Shown here piece by piece: positions 5,350-14,600 of a DNA stretch of 31,161 nt. A program made the translations under genes and the position numbers. The DNA is taken from positions 1 through 31,161 of the IMG/VR virus record IMGVR_UViG_3300030090_006274, one strand, 5' to 3'. The DNA comes from a virus. The notes under the pieces are model-generated. The model saw nothing but the letters and a program-made list of their open reading frames with translations, was not told the DNA's origin and did no database searches. How positions within the stretch are numbered: position 1 is the first letter of the stretch; each line of letters starts with the position of its first letter.

Positions 5350-6283
5350 AATTTTTTACTTTTTTCTTATATTCGTTGATTTTTCTTAAAAAATCTAGTA
5401 AAATATCGTGTATCGTTGAATCAAAAATAATATCCGTGTCGCTGTTAAAAGCATAATAAAAATATAAAACACTTCTACCTTGTGACGCATAAGGAACAGT
5501 AATATAATATACATTATTTATTTCGTTAAAGGTTTTTTGATCGTGTCCCTCAGTTCTCCCTGTTGCGTAAAAAAAGATGTCTTTAAAATCGCATACTTGA
5601 TACTCATAGCTTTCCTCCATATTTTTTAAATTTATTTGTAGAGGTCTTTTCATGCATTTTTCTGCCAAGCCACTTAAGAAGGCTTCTTTATCACGCCCTG
5701 CAAGAATTAAATCGCCTTTGAATAGTTTAGGGTTATCCTGTCTATAGCTTTCAGTATATAAAACATCATTTGAATACTTATTTTTACCAACAACGGATTT
5801 ATATTGAAAATAGACTTTGTTTTGCTCTCTATCAACAGTAACGATACCAAAGGTATTAGTCAAATGAGAGTTTTCCCATGTTTTTTTTAATGGAAAATTT
5901 ATTATTGTCTTATCATTTTCTAGCACTAGAAAATCTTTTATAGATCCCTTTTTAAGAACTTTTAGCAAATCTGAATATTCACGAGCTACATCTCCATTAC
6001 TAACAATTTTTTTTAAATTGTCGTACTTATCAAATTTTGATCGGATTACATCTACCTCTTTTTTTACTGTAACCACCGAATAAACTACAAAAAGGGTGGA
6101 AAAAAAAGTTATTGTTATGTAATATAGCTTTTGCTGTTTTCTTAAATGCTGACATAAATTTTTTAAATGTTTCCACAATAGTTTAACTAGTTTAGAAAAA
6201 ACTCCTTTGATTGTGCTTACAATTAAAGCAAGAAATATAGCCCCCAATGTTAATTCTTTTGTAAAGTCTTGAATTAGCTCCAT
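5324..6283 (-). CDS. Membrane-anchored protein, unknown (319 aa)
   Basis: Two N-terminal membrane segments (about 10-25 and 53-73) are separated by a basic loop (K-H-L-K-N-L-C-Q-H-L-R-K). They anchor a soluble domain of about 240 residues, predicted mixed alpha/beta with many strands. No catalytic motif is recognised. With both helices spanning, the loop and the large domain lie on opposite faces of the membrane; the basic loop suggests a cytoplasmic loop and a periplasmic domain. It sits between the peptidase-like gene and the holin candidates. A role at the envelope during lysis or superinfection control is inference. Confidence 0.6.
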   Translation of the reverse strand: MELIQDFTKELTLGAIFLALIVSTIKGVFSKLVKLLWKHLKNLCQHLRKQQKLYYITITFFSTLFVVYSVVTVKKEVDVIRSKFDKYDNLKKIVSNGDVAREYSDLLKVLKKGSIKDFLVLENDKTIINFPLKKTWENSHLTNTFGIVTVDREQNKVYFQYKSVVGKNKYSNDVLYTESYRQDNPKLFKGDLILAGRDKEAFLSGLAEKCMKRPLQINLKNMEESYEYQVCDFKDIFFYATGRTEGHDQKTFNEINNVYYITVPYASQGRSVLYFYYAFNSDTDIIFDSTIHDILLDFLRKINEYKKKVKNYENLNKSS

Positions 6284-6930
6284 TCTATTTTATTTTTTTT
6301 AACTTTAATAAGTTCCATAATTCCAATATTTTTTACTAAATAATAATCAATAGCTTCTGGGTGGTGGCTTCCAAATTTGCGAAAAAAATTTTCTCCAGTT
6401 GTTTTAAAATATTTGTGAAAAGGTTGGTATTTTAAAAATACAGAGCCACAATGACATTTGTTACTTTTATATCTATTTTTTTTTGAAATAAAAATATTTA
6501 AAAACCTAAAAAGTTTTAAAGAGCTTATAGCCTCTAATAAAGAATATTTTTGTTTTTCTCCATATTTGCAAAGCTTTTTAATCTCTTCATCTTCTATTGC
6601 TCCTAAATTAAAAATCCTTATTTGACCTTTTGTAATTTTTAAAAAAGTATTTGATTGTTCAATAGGACTTACTTTCCAAGAACTTTTTTTATCCATTTCT
6701 CCTACATAAAGCTCTCCGTCTTTATAAAAAATAATAAAAACATGAGCAATATATTTTGTTAAGTTGTCATAGAAAGCACCCGTGAACCACTGGATAACAT
6801 TTATAATATATTGAGCAGTAAAGCCTAAAAAATTTCTAAAGCCTTTGTAATTTGATGTAGCAATTATCAAATGATCTTTAGGAAATATTTTTTTTAAGTT
6901 TTCCATATCTTTTGAAAGAATTTTTATCAT
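6274..6930 (-). CDS. Possible permuted papain-fold (YiiX/NlpC-P60-like) peptidase
   Basis: In permuted papain-like enzymes the catalytic His comes before the Cys. Here Y-I-A-H63-V-F-I-I-F-Y is followed by G-E-L-Y-V-G-E78-M, a Y-S-L-L-E-A-I helix at 129-135, then K-C159-H-C161-G-S-V-F and a late H-H-P-E-A-I-D-Y-Y segment. That order matches the YiiX/DUF830-like layout. Such proteins cut peptide or amide bonds in cell walls or lipids, so it may be the phage endolysin or a virion peptidase. There is no signal peptide, so export would need the holin. An internal Met at residue 9 is an alternative start. The fold call is tentative. Confidence 0.5.
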   Translation of the reverse strand: MIKILSKDMENLKKIFPKDHLIIATSNYKGFRNFLGFTAQYIINVIQWFTGAFYDNLTKYIAHVFIIFYKDGELYVGEMDKKSSWKVSPIEQSNTFLKITKGQIRIFNLGAIEDEEIKKLCKYGEKQKYSLLEAISSLKLFRFLNIFISKKNRYKSNKCHCGSVFLKYQPFHKYFKTTGENFFRKFGSHHPEAIDYYLVKNIGIMELIKVKKNKIEWS

Positions 6931-6931
6931 G

Positions 6932-7738
6932 TTACGATATTTCTTTTGTTAAATCTTTTATTAGATGAATTTCTCCATTTTCATCTTGTATTTCCTTGAT
7001 AGCTTTTGTTATATTTTTTTTAATGCCGTTTTTAACAGTAATTGATACTAAGCTAGGCTTAAATTTTTCTAAAATTAACTCAGCTTCATTTTTAATATTA
7101 ATCATTATTCCGTTTGATATTCCTTTAAAAGAAATACTATTTAATTCTGAAATAGTCTTAGCGTTTGACACTTTATTTTTATAAATATCGTAAAATCTTT
7201 TATTTTGTGCAAAAATTAATGTTTTGCTTTCTTTATCAATAAAGAGACTACCAAAGACTTCACTCCATATTATAGAATCAGCAAAAAAGCCATAAATTTT
7301 TTTACCCTCTGATTGCCAATAACCAAGAGTACTATGTTTATAATTTCCAAAAAAAGATACTTCGTTCCAATTTGGAAGTTTTGGTAGATTTGCTATAAAA
7401 TGCTCTCTCTCTGGCGTATCGTGACTGATAACTAAGGTATTACCATTTTGTATAATAATTTTTTTACTATTATTGTAAACCTCATTTAGTTCTTTTAATT
7501 TTAATTTTTTTTGCTTATCTAGCTCTTCTTGCAAAAAATATGTTGAATACTCATTTTCGCCTACTTCAAATAATTTATTGTTTAAAATTTTATAATTTTT
7601 TTCTTCGTTAAAGTTTTCACATTCAAGGGCTATCCATTTTGACATATCATTACCAAAACTTTCCATAACTTCTCTGTCTCTAAGGAAACAAAAATTTTCT
7701 ACTCCCCCTTGAGAGTTTAATTTAAATAGATATTTCAT
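6932..7738 (-). CDS. DUF4376-like fibre partner or assembly protein, copy 2 (268 aa)
   Basis: The N-terminal half (about 1-110) resembles the lead-in of phage fibre-assembly proteins: a short strand region, then a helix K-L-K-E-L-N-E-V-Y-N. The end of the central part has I-Y-K-N-K-V-S-N-A-K-T-I-S-E-L-N-S-I, the closing motif of DUF4376 (K-x-x-I-x-x-A-x-T-x-x-E-L). The same motif ends the protein at 9712-10176. An extra insert, W-N-E-V-S-F-F-G-N-Y-K-H-S at about 123-136, is unexplained. It follows the second fibre gene, as copy 1 follows the first. The start uses the ACTTAAATTAAAATT leader. Confidence 0.55.
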   Translation of the reverse strand: MKYLFKLNSQGGVENFCFLRDREVMESFGNDMSKWIALECENFNEEKNYKILNNKLFEVGENEYSTYFLQEELDKQKKLKLKELNEVYNNSKKIIIQNGNTLVISHDTPEREHFIANLPKLPNWNEVSFFGNYKHSTLGYWQSEGKKIYGFFADSIIWSEVFGSLFIDKESKTLIFAQNKRFYDIYKNKVSNAKTISELNSISFKGISNGIMINIKNEAELILEKFKPSLVSITVKNGIKKNITKAIKEIQDENGEIHLIKDLTKEIS

Positions 7739-7754
7739 AATTTTAATTTAAGTT

Positions 7755-9191
7755 TTAATAAGCAACAACGCAAAGATCAGATACAGTTACTATCGAAGTT
7801 ACATAGGTAAAAAGAGCTGAAGATGCACTTGATGGTGTAGTTACAACAACGTAACGCGTGTCGTATTTGCCCATTTCATAAGGCGCACTAGTAGTTAAAC
7901 TTAAAGTTGGTATCGCTAAAGTACTTCTGCTATAATTAGTATTAAAATCAAAAATAATAAAGTCATAATCTGCGATTATTTGTGCTAACGTTTTTGAAAG
8001 AGAAAAAGAGCTACCAGATACACTTCCATTAAATAAAGTGTCAAATGTACGCCCAGTCGGCGGAGCTTTAAAAATAACATTTCCTGTCGTTGAATCTTTT
8101 GTTAAAACTTGTCCATTGGATGCACTGCTAACATCGGATAAATTGTTTAAAGCAGTTTGCCTATTGCCAACATCAGAAAGGTTGGCACTTTTATCCATCT
8201 TACTTTCCACAGAACTCCATTGATCAACATCTTTATAATATATCTCCCTTGTGGTTGCAGACAATGCTTTAGAAACAACATCAGGAGCAGATTCAAAAGT
8301 GTAGCTTAAAAAATGAAATTGCCCTACCTTATAAATTATATCTCCCTTTTTTAAGCCTGTTAAGCCTGTTACACTAGGACTGCTAAAATTTATTAAATGT
8401 AGCCCATCTAAAGTGTTGTTAGTTGTAGCTGTGATGACATTTAAGGCGGTTTGATTGCTAACTATACTAGTTAAAGTTGAACTTCTATCAACAACAATTC
8501 CGCTATTGGTGCCTATTGCTAGAAGCGAATTAACAACATAAACAGTCCAACCTGCACCAATATTAATTGGAATAACCCCTCCAGATACATTTTCTAATAT
8601 CAAAGTTCCCCCAGATCCAGTTAAATTAATTAATGAAGGTGCGGAGACTGAACCTCTAATTACTTTATATCCACCCCTGCTAAAATTAAGAGTTGCCCCA
8701 CCTATATTAACATTGTTCATATAAAATGTTCCTGCGCTATCATCGTTAATGGTCGCATTGGTTTTACCGTTGTAAAACTCCATCGAGGTATTTCCATTTA
8801 CCAAGTTTAATGTGCCACTAATTTTAAAGGCATCTGAAATGCTAGCCTTTATAGAATTTTGCGATGATGTGAAAGTGTGGTTAATACTTTGAGTATCAGA
8901 GCCTAAAATAACTACATTACCACTATTTGTAACTTCTGTTAAACCTTTACCAACGGTCTCAAAAGGACTAGCTAAACTTAACCCATTGTTATTATCATTA
9001 CCAATTAAGGAATTAACAAAAACTGCTGAATTTGCTTTTAAGTTGTTAATCGCAACTACATCATCTGCTTGAATATTGCTATTTTCTATTTCTCCATTAG
9101 AGTTTATTTTTGCTAAATCATTAACATTTGGGTTTGTTATTTTGTCAATTTTATTAGCATCTCCACCACTATTTTTATTTAAAATTCCCAT
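7755..9191 (-). CDS. Second tail fibre or spike protein (478 aa)
   Basis: The N-terminus (M-G-I-L-N-K-N-S-G-G-D-A-N-K-I-D-K-I) is short and lacks the T7-type fibre domain, so it probably docks onto another tail protein. Residues about 65-260 have a G-N-D-N-N-N-G-L-S-L-A-S-P-F start, then regular short strands rich in N, G and V, typical of a pectate-lyase-like beta helix. A coiled fibre motif (N-L-S-D-V-G-N-R-Q-T-A-L-N-N-L-S-D-V) lies near 340-357, and a compact beta tip ends in V-V-A-Y. It should bind, and perhaps cut, a host surface glycan; no catalytic residues were identified. Confidence 0.75.
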   Translation of the reverse strand: MGILNKNSGGDANKIDKITNPNVNDLAKINSNGEIENSNIQADDVVAINNLKANSAVFVNSLIGNDNNNGLSLASPFETVGKGLTEVTNSGNVVILGSDTQSINHTFTSSQNSIKASISDAFKISGTLNLVNGNTSMEFYNGKTNATINDDSAGTFYMNNVNIGGATLNFSRGGYKVIRGSVSAPSLINLTGSGGTLILENVSGGVIPINIGAGWTVYVVNSLLAIGTNSGIVVDRSSTLTSIVSNQTALNVITATTNNTLDGLHLINFSSPSVTGLTGLKKGDIIYKVGQFHFLSYTFESAPDVVSKALSATTREIYYKDVDQWSSVESKMDKSANLSDVGNRQTALNNLSDVSSASNGQVLTKDSTTGNVIFKAPPTGRTFDTLFNGSVSGSSFSLSKTLAQIIADYDFIIFDFNTNYSRSTLAIPTLSLTTSAPYEMGKYDTRYVVVTTPSSASSALFTYVTSIVTVSDLCVVAY

Positions 9192-9194
9192 TTT

Positions 9195-9548
9195 TTAAGT
9201 ATTTAAAAGTTTACTTATGTTTGAGCTTATATTATCTTCGGCATCGTGAAAATACTCGTCTTCTTCGTGTCCGCTCCTAGATTCAATATGTATTACTGCA
9301 CCTCCCCAATTATCGCAATAAACTCTTAAATAGTTAGCTTTTTTTATAACCCCTTCTGCTTGACTTCTAATAAAAGCTTTAATGTTTGCGTTAGGCGTTC
9401 CTACAATTTTAAGTCTTAACAATAAATCTTTGTCATCATTAGATATTTCGTCTGAATAAGAACCATCAGTATTGCTATCTAGTATTTTTATAAATCTACC
9501 AGTTTTGCCATTGAGTTTGTTTTTTTGGTCTTCTGTTAAAGCTGTCAT
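9195..9548 (-). CDS. Unknown tail-region protein (117 aa)
   Basis: An acidic protein lying between the two fibre modules. It starts L-T-E-D-Q-K-N-K-L, has a central strand/helix region and ends with an acidic stretch (R-S-G-H-E-E-D-E-Y-F-H-D-A-E-D) that could bind metal. No family is recognised. Position suggests a fibre adaptor or minor tail part, but this is only context. It has its own A/T-rich leader and ends 3 bases before fibre 2. Confidence 0.6.
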   Translation of the reverse strand: MTALTEDQKNKLNGKTGRFIKILDSNTDGSYSDEISNDDKDLLLRLKIVGTPNANIKAFIRSQAEGVIKKANYLRVYCDNWGGAVIHIESRSGHEEDEYFHDAEDNISSNISKLLNT

Positions 9549-9574
9549 AATTTTTTAAATTTTAATTAACAATC

Positions 9575-9715
9575 CTACTTTTTTAAAGTTGATTTCTTTT
9601 TTTTATTAGACTTTAGTTTGTCTTTAGGTAATAAATTCCTAGACATTAAAAAATTATATTTTTTTTGACTGCTTGAAAGTTTTTTATTTTTACTAATAGT
9701 TTTTTTAGTTCTCAT
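9575..9715 (-). CDS. Very basic small peptide (46 aa)
   Basis: The frame starts at 9715 through an ATGA overlap with the stop of the upstream fibre-partner gene and ends at TAG 9575-9577. It is almost half Lys, Arg and Ser (begins MRTKKTISKNKK, ends in a K-K-K-K-S-T-L-K-K tail). No family is recognised. Translational coupling argues that it is expressed. It could be a nucleic-acid binder or just a leftover reading frame. Confidence 0.45.
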   Translation of the reverse strand: MRTKKTISKNKKLSSSQKKYNFLMSRNLLPKDKLKSNKKKKSTLKK

Positions 9716-10176
9716 TTTATTATAATTTTATTTAAAGTTGTTAATGTTTTTGCATTATTAATTTTTTTCTCAACAGCCCTATAATCTAACCAAGCTTGAT
9801 TATATTGTTTACTTATTGCTAACAACCATTTATCTATAATAGTTTTTGTTAATTTTATTAATTTTTCATCTTTTAAGCCATACTCAGCAAGGGTAATGTT
9901 TTGATCTAGTATTTTTTTATAACCTTCTAAAATTAATACTGTTTCAGCTCTATTGTTAGTTTCTATTACCCCCTCATCAACAACAAAATTAGATATTTTT
10001 TCTTCTCTTTTTATTTTTGTTTCAAGTATTTTAGCTTTTTTTAGTTTTCCTAATTCAATATCTTTTACTTCTACCGTTGTTGCCTCTCTCCAATCTTGAC
10101 TGTAAAAACTAACTCCAAGTTGACCATTGTCATTTACTTCTTGCCCTGTTTTTATATTTATTCTGTATTTTTGCAT
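9712..10176 (-). CDS. DUF4376-like fibre partner or assembly protein, copy 1 (154 aa)
   Basis: It begins with a short strand domain typical of fibre-assembly proteins (M-Q-K-Y-R-I-N-I-K-T-G-Q-E-V-N-D-N-G) and has I-S-N-F-V-V-D-E-G-V-I-E-T-N-N-R-A at about 61-77. It closes with W-L-D-Y-R-A-V-E-K-K-I-N-N-A-K-T-L-T-T-L-N-K-I. This is the outline of DUF4376 proteins, which sit next to tail fibre genes and probably help fold or cap fibres. It lies directly downstream of the T7-type fibre gene. Confidence 0.6.
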   Translation of the reverse strand: MQKYRINIKTGQEVNDNGQLGVSFYSQDWREATTVEVKDIELGKLKKAKILETKIKREEKISNFVVDEGVIETNNRAETVLILEGYKKILDQNITLAEYGLKDEKLIKLTKTIIDKWLLAISKQYNQAWLDYRAVEKKINNAKTLTTLNKIIIK

Positions 10177-10189
10177 AATTTTATTTAAA

Positions 10190-11686
10190 TTATAATTGAT
10201 AATCTATCCAGCCATAACAGATTATAGTCAGCTGACAAGCAGAAGTTACTGCATTAGCTCTATATTGTATTTGTTTATTAGTACTAGATATTACAACATC
10301 AGAATTACTATCTCCTGCGCTATTACCATTATCTCTGTCAGTTGATAAAACTTGCCTACCTGTCGCTATGCCAGAATCAATAGTAAAATATTCCATATTA
10401 GTTGTTGAACTATTTGGAAAAGTTGCAATAAAGGTAACTAAAGCTCCTACATTTAATCCTGCTGGTACTGAAATTGATAAATTTGCAAAAGTAGTCGAAA
10501 CAGAAGTTTGCGCTAACTCTGTTACTCCTGCGATAGTAAATCTATTGCCATCCTGTCTAAAGCTTATAATATTAGAGGAAGCATTAGTTAAGATAGAGCC
10601 AACCCTTCTTTTTTTAGTATAGCCACTCGGCAGAGTTGGTGATAATGATAATGAAAATAGAAAATCACTAGTTTGTGTTGTAGGATTATATATTGCAAAA
10701 CAATGGTATGTATTGTGAGCAGATACTGAACCAGTATCTAAGCCCCCTTGACCTGTTCCTGCAGCCCAAGAAGCATCAAGTTTTTTTGTTAATGCTGTTG
10801 CTACTGCTTGACCTGTGCCATCATCAAAATTTATAACTCCTGCTGAAAAATCAATATCATGTTCGCTATCACTACTATTGTTAGCTATTGTTATTGGTTT
10901 GTTTAATATTGATAAACCTTTTTGAGTTTGACTTGCTGATAAAAAATTGCTATAAGATACTTTTTTACTATTGTTACTATCTTCACTATCAGCAATAATA
11001 AACTTGTCATTGGCAACTACTGATGTTTTTTCGGTTAATAAATTTGCCTTTTGTTCTGCTTCGGATTTACTATAAACATCTAAAGTTGTTCTTGCTTCTT
11101 CGCTTGTTTGGTCATCTATTAAAGTTTTTATAAAATCAGTTACTGCAATTGCCCCTATATCAGCAAGGTTTTTTACTTCAATATTATCTCCTGCGTTATT
11201 TACCACTAAGGCTTTATTAGCGTTTTGGCTTGATACTGGAATATTTATGTTAGATAAATCGCTACTTTCTGGCAAAGATATTGCTCTACTTTCTTTTTCT
11301 AAAAGCTGTCTAAGTAATATGGTTAGCTTATCTAAAGCTTTTTCGTGTGAATCGGCAGGAAAAGCCCCTGTTCCAATATTATTATAATCAGTTGCTTGGC
11401 TTACATCTACATCAGAAACAAAAGTAATTTTTTGCGTTGATGTTGGGGCTGTGTTAAAAGTAATAGTCCCCAGCCTTGTGTCCTCATTTAAAGTTACTGT
11501 GTAATCCGTTGTTTCAGTTTTTACTGTGTCAACAGTATTTTCAGTAATAATAACTTTTATAGAATATTCTTTATTGTCGGCTCTGTTTGACTCTTTTATT
11601 ACTGGAAAAGTAAAGTTATAGACTGTGGTTGAGCCATTTCCAGTATAATCATTTCTAGCAGGATTTGTTGAACTTGCTACTGTCAT
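10190..11686 (-). CDS. Tail fibre protein with T7 gp17-type N-terminus (498 aa)
   Basis: Residues about 1-150 match the T7-type fibre attachment domain: N-P-A-R-N-D-Y-T-G-N-G-S-T-T-V-Y-N-F-T-F-P, T-D-Y-T-V-T-L-N, the I-T-F-N-T-A-P strand and S-H-E-K-A-L-D-K-L-T-I-L-L-R-Q-L near 113-128. This part plugs into the tail nozzle. The middle is a coiled/stalk region and the C-terminus a beta-rich tip ending G-W-I-D-Y-Q-L, likely the receptor-binding end. At 498 residues it is near T7 gp17 size. It lies directly after the internal virion genes, as in T7. Confidence 0.9.
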   Translation of the reverse strand: MTVASSTNPARNDYTGNGSTTVYNFTFPVIKESNRADNKEYSIKVIITENTVDTVKTETTDYTVTLNEDTRLGTITFNTAPTSTQKITFVSDVDVSQATDYNNIGTGAFPADSHEKALDKLTILLRQLLEKESRAISLPESSDLSNINIPVSSQNANKALVVNNAGDNIEVKNLADIGAIAVTDFIKTLIDDQTSEEARTTLDVYSKSEAEQKANLLTEKTSVVANDKFIIADSEDSNNSKKVSYSNFLSASQTQKGLSILNKPITIANNSSDSEHDIDFSAGVINFDDGTGQAVATALTKKLDASWAAGTGQGGLDTGSVSAHNTYHCFAIYNPTTQTSDFLFSLSLSPTLPSGYTKKRRVGSILTNASSNIISFRQDGNRFTIAGVTELAQTSVSTTFANLSISVPAGLNVGALVTFIATFPNSSTTNMEYFTIDSGIATGRQVLSTDRDNGNSAGDSNSDVVISSTNKQIQYRANAVTSACQLTIICYGWIDYQL

Positions 11687-11689
11687 TTG

Positions 11690-14600
11690 TTAATCAGTTA
11701 AATTTGTTAATCCAAAATAATTATCGCCTGTGTAAGGTTCTAATATGTTTCTTAAATAAAACAAGTTTTGAAAAGGTATAGTGCTTACAAAATTTCTTGT
11801 TAAATTTTTATTATTATCAGTATAAAGATCTTCTAAAACTTGAAAAGGTAAGCCAAAGGTTGGACCAACCATTGTACCAAATAATCTTTTATGTTCATAT
11901 CTTGACGGAGCTTCAACATCTAAACCTAGTTTATTTGCAATCATTAATGGAATACTACTAAATTCGCCTAATATAGTTAAAAGACCGCTTCTATCTAATC
12001 CGTTTTTAAACCAATATTCAACATCTGTTGAAATATCTTTTTGCCTTGCAACATCTTTTAAATATTGAACAAGCATTCCCATTCCTACTAAACTAACTAA
12101 AGCCTCATAAGTTCTTCTATCATCAAGGGATTGAACAGCTCTACCAGTTAGTTTGTTTAATGAAGCAAAGGCGTGAGACTTAAACTGTAATACTGTTCTG
12201 CCTAACTCTGTATTAGCCCATAAAGGCATATCTCCAATAGACTTAGTTATAATACTTCTATTAACTTGAGCAAGTAAGGAGGTTTGAAACATTCTTTTAG
12301 CCTTTTGATTATCCCAAGAATCAATGCCAGAAATGTTAAAGCCATCGTCTTTACGAGAATATTTTTTTAATTGGTCAATTATTTCTAGTGAATTACTTTC
12401 ATCTAGTCCTAACTCCTTTAAAAAACTTAATTCTCTTTTATTAATTTTACCTGTTTTATCTAGTTTTAGCAAAGAATTAATAATCCTGTTTTGTGCTAAA
12501 ACAAAATTCATTCCCTTAAAAGCGTCGTTCCACATATTAATACCTGTGAATTTAGAAAATGTGCTTGTTAGGTTTCCTGTAAACTTTCTAAATCTTGACT
12601 CTCCATAATTGACATGGGATAGATCAGCTAAGTTATGTATTCTTTGAGCCAAGTCTCTTTCTAGTGCCGACCCTGCTAGTTCTGCCTCTTTTCTTGCTAG
12701 TTTATAGCCTTTTGCCCTAGTTATCATAGGTATTAAGCCTTTGCCTAGGGTATTAATCATTCCGTGAGACATAACAGCAGTAACTACATCTGGAATACTT
12801 GAAATAGTAACCCCACCAAGTTTTGACATATATTGAATTTCACGCATTATTTGTCCTGCTTGCACCATAAAGCCATCAGGCTCTCTAGGGCTTTTATAAT
12901 GTCCTCTTAATATATCCCTAAAGCCTTGTATAATTTCTATATTTCTTCTTTCTTCATTGTTGAGTTTTCTCATTTCTTTTGAGCCACTCTCAACCTTTTG
13001 CTTCATTAGGTTATATTCTGATCTTATTTCTTCTATTTCTTTTTGTAATCCAACTGAACCAAATTTTCTTTTTAAAGCAATATCAGAACCTGCTTGTCTA
13101 ACATACCTATTAGATATTTTAGTAATATTAGTTTCTAAATATGGTAAAAGTTTTTCTACATCAACAAAATCTAATTTTCTTTGCTTTACTATTCCTTTGT
13201 AGGTTTCTATGCCTTCAAATAAATCAGCGTCTAATTCATAATATTTGTTAGTTATATTTCTATGAATACCTTCTGCCATTTGTCTAGGTATATCTTCTAG
13301 CTTGATATCTTCTAATCTGTAAAGTTCTTGAAATTCTTCTATCTCTTTTTCTAAGTTAATAATATCTTTTGTTTTTAACTTTTTAAGTTCAGATTCTATT
13401 TTATTTCTTTGATTTGGCTTTAAAGTAACATCTAAAGACTGCTTTTCTAAATCTTTTATTTTTTGAGTTTGCAGGTTTTCTAGTTTTTTTCTTTTTGTTT
13501 CCAACCTCTCGCCTAACTCATCATATTTCTTTTTAATTTCTGGAAACAATTTTTTTCTTATTTCCTCTTCAATCATTGGCGTAAACTCCTTGCTGTCTCT
13601 AACCTTTTTAATGTTGTAAAAATAGGGTAAATAGTTTGGTCTTTTTTCAATAGTTTCTTTTTTTAATAACCCTGTTTCTACAAGGTCTTTTCCCATTGGG
13701 TCGCCTATTTCTTGTTTAAATAACTTGGTTGCTTGATTCATAGCTGGGTCTTCTAACTCTCTACCTAAAAATGTGCTTTCTCCTACTGCTTCTTGGAATT
13801 TTTCAAACGAACCTTTGAAGTTAGATTTTTTATACAGTTCTTTTAACTTTCTAGAGTGGTTGACTATATTAACATTATAAAGCTCTCTTTCTAGTTCTAC
13901 TGAATCTCTTGGATTTTTACCTTTAAGCAATACATCAATATTAACAAGTTTTGTTGCTATTGACTTTGCTCTTGTGCTTTTACTATCAAGTATATACCTA
14001 ATAGGATTTAAATTTTTTACTGCTTTATTTAATTTTTGGTTTATTACACCACCTTTTAGTAAAAAATCTTCTGGGGTATCAGTAGGCTTGACTTGAGCAG
14101 CTCCTACCGATTGGTCACTTAAAACATTTAATGTTTCCTTGTCTTTTTGTAAAGATTGTGCTAATTTATTAAAATTTTCTTTTGAAAGCATACTTCCTGC
14201 ACCACCAATCATACCACCTAAAACCAATCCACCAGAAACATTAATTGCTGACTCTTCTAAAGTTCTTGTTTCTTGCATTGATTGTAAAGCTGTTTCTGAC
14301 GCTATTTCTGATACTGCCCCTACCTCTGCACCTTTTAATATACTCCTTGCTACCTTGCCCCCTTTATAAGCCTTATATCCTACCCCTGCTACTGGTATTA
14401 AATTAACTGGATCTAAAACTGCTGAAACTAACCCTGCACCTAATCTATTAATAAATGGAGAGTTATCTTGTATCTTTCTGTCTTTTTCTTCTTTATCAAT
14501 TTTGTTGCTTAAAAAATCAAATTCCTTTTGGCTTTTAACATCTTGGAATTTTTCAAAGTAATACTCATCATCATATCTTGTGCCTTTTATTGCATTGCCA

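Noticed and set aside
9549-9720. Intrinsic terminator in the T-rich stretches around the basic peptide
   Set aside because: The T runs are the complement of lysine codons and no stable stem is found next to them on the minus strand.
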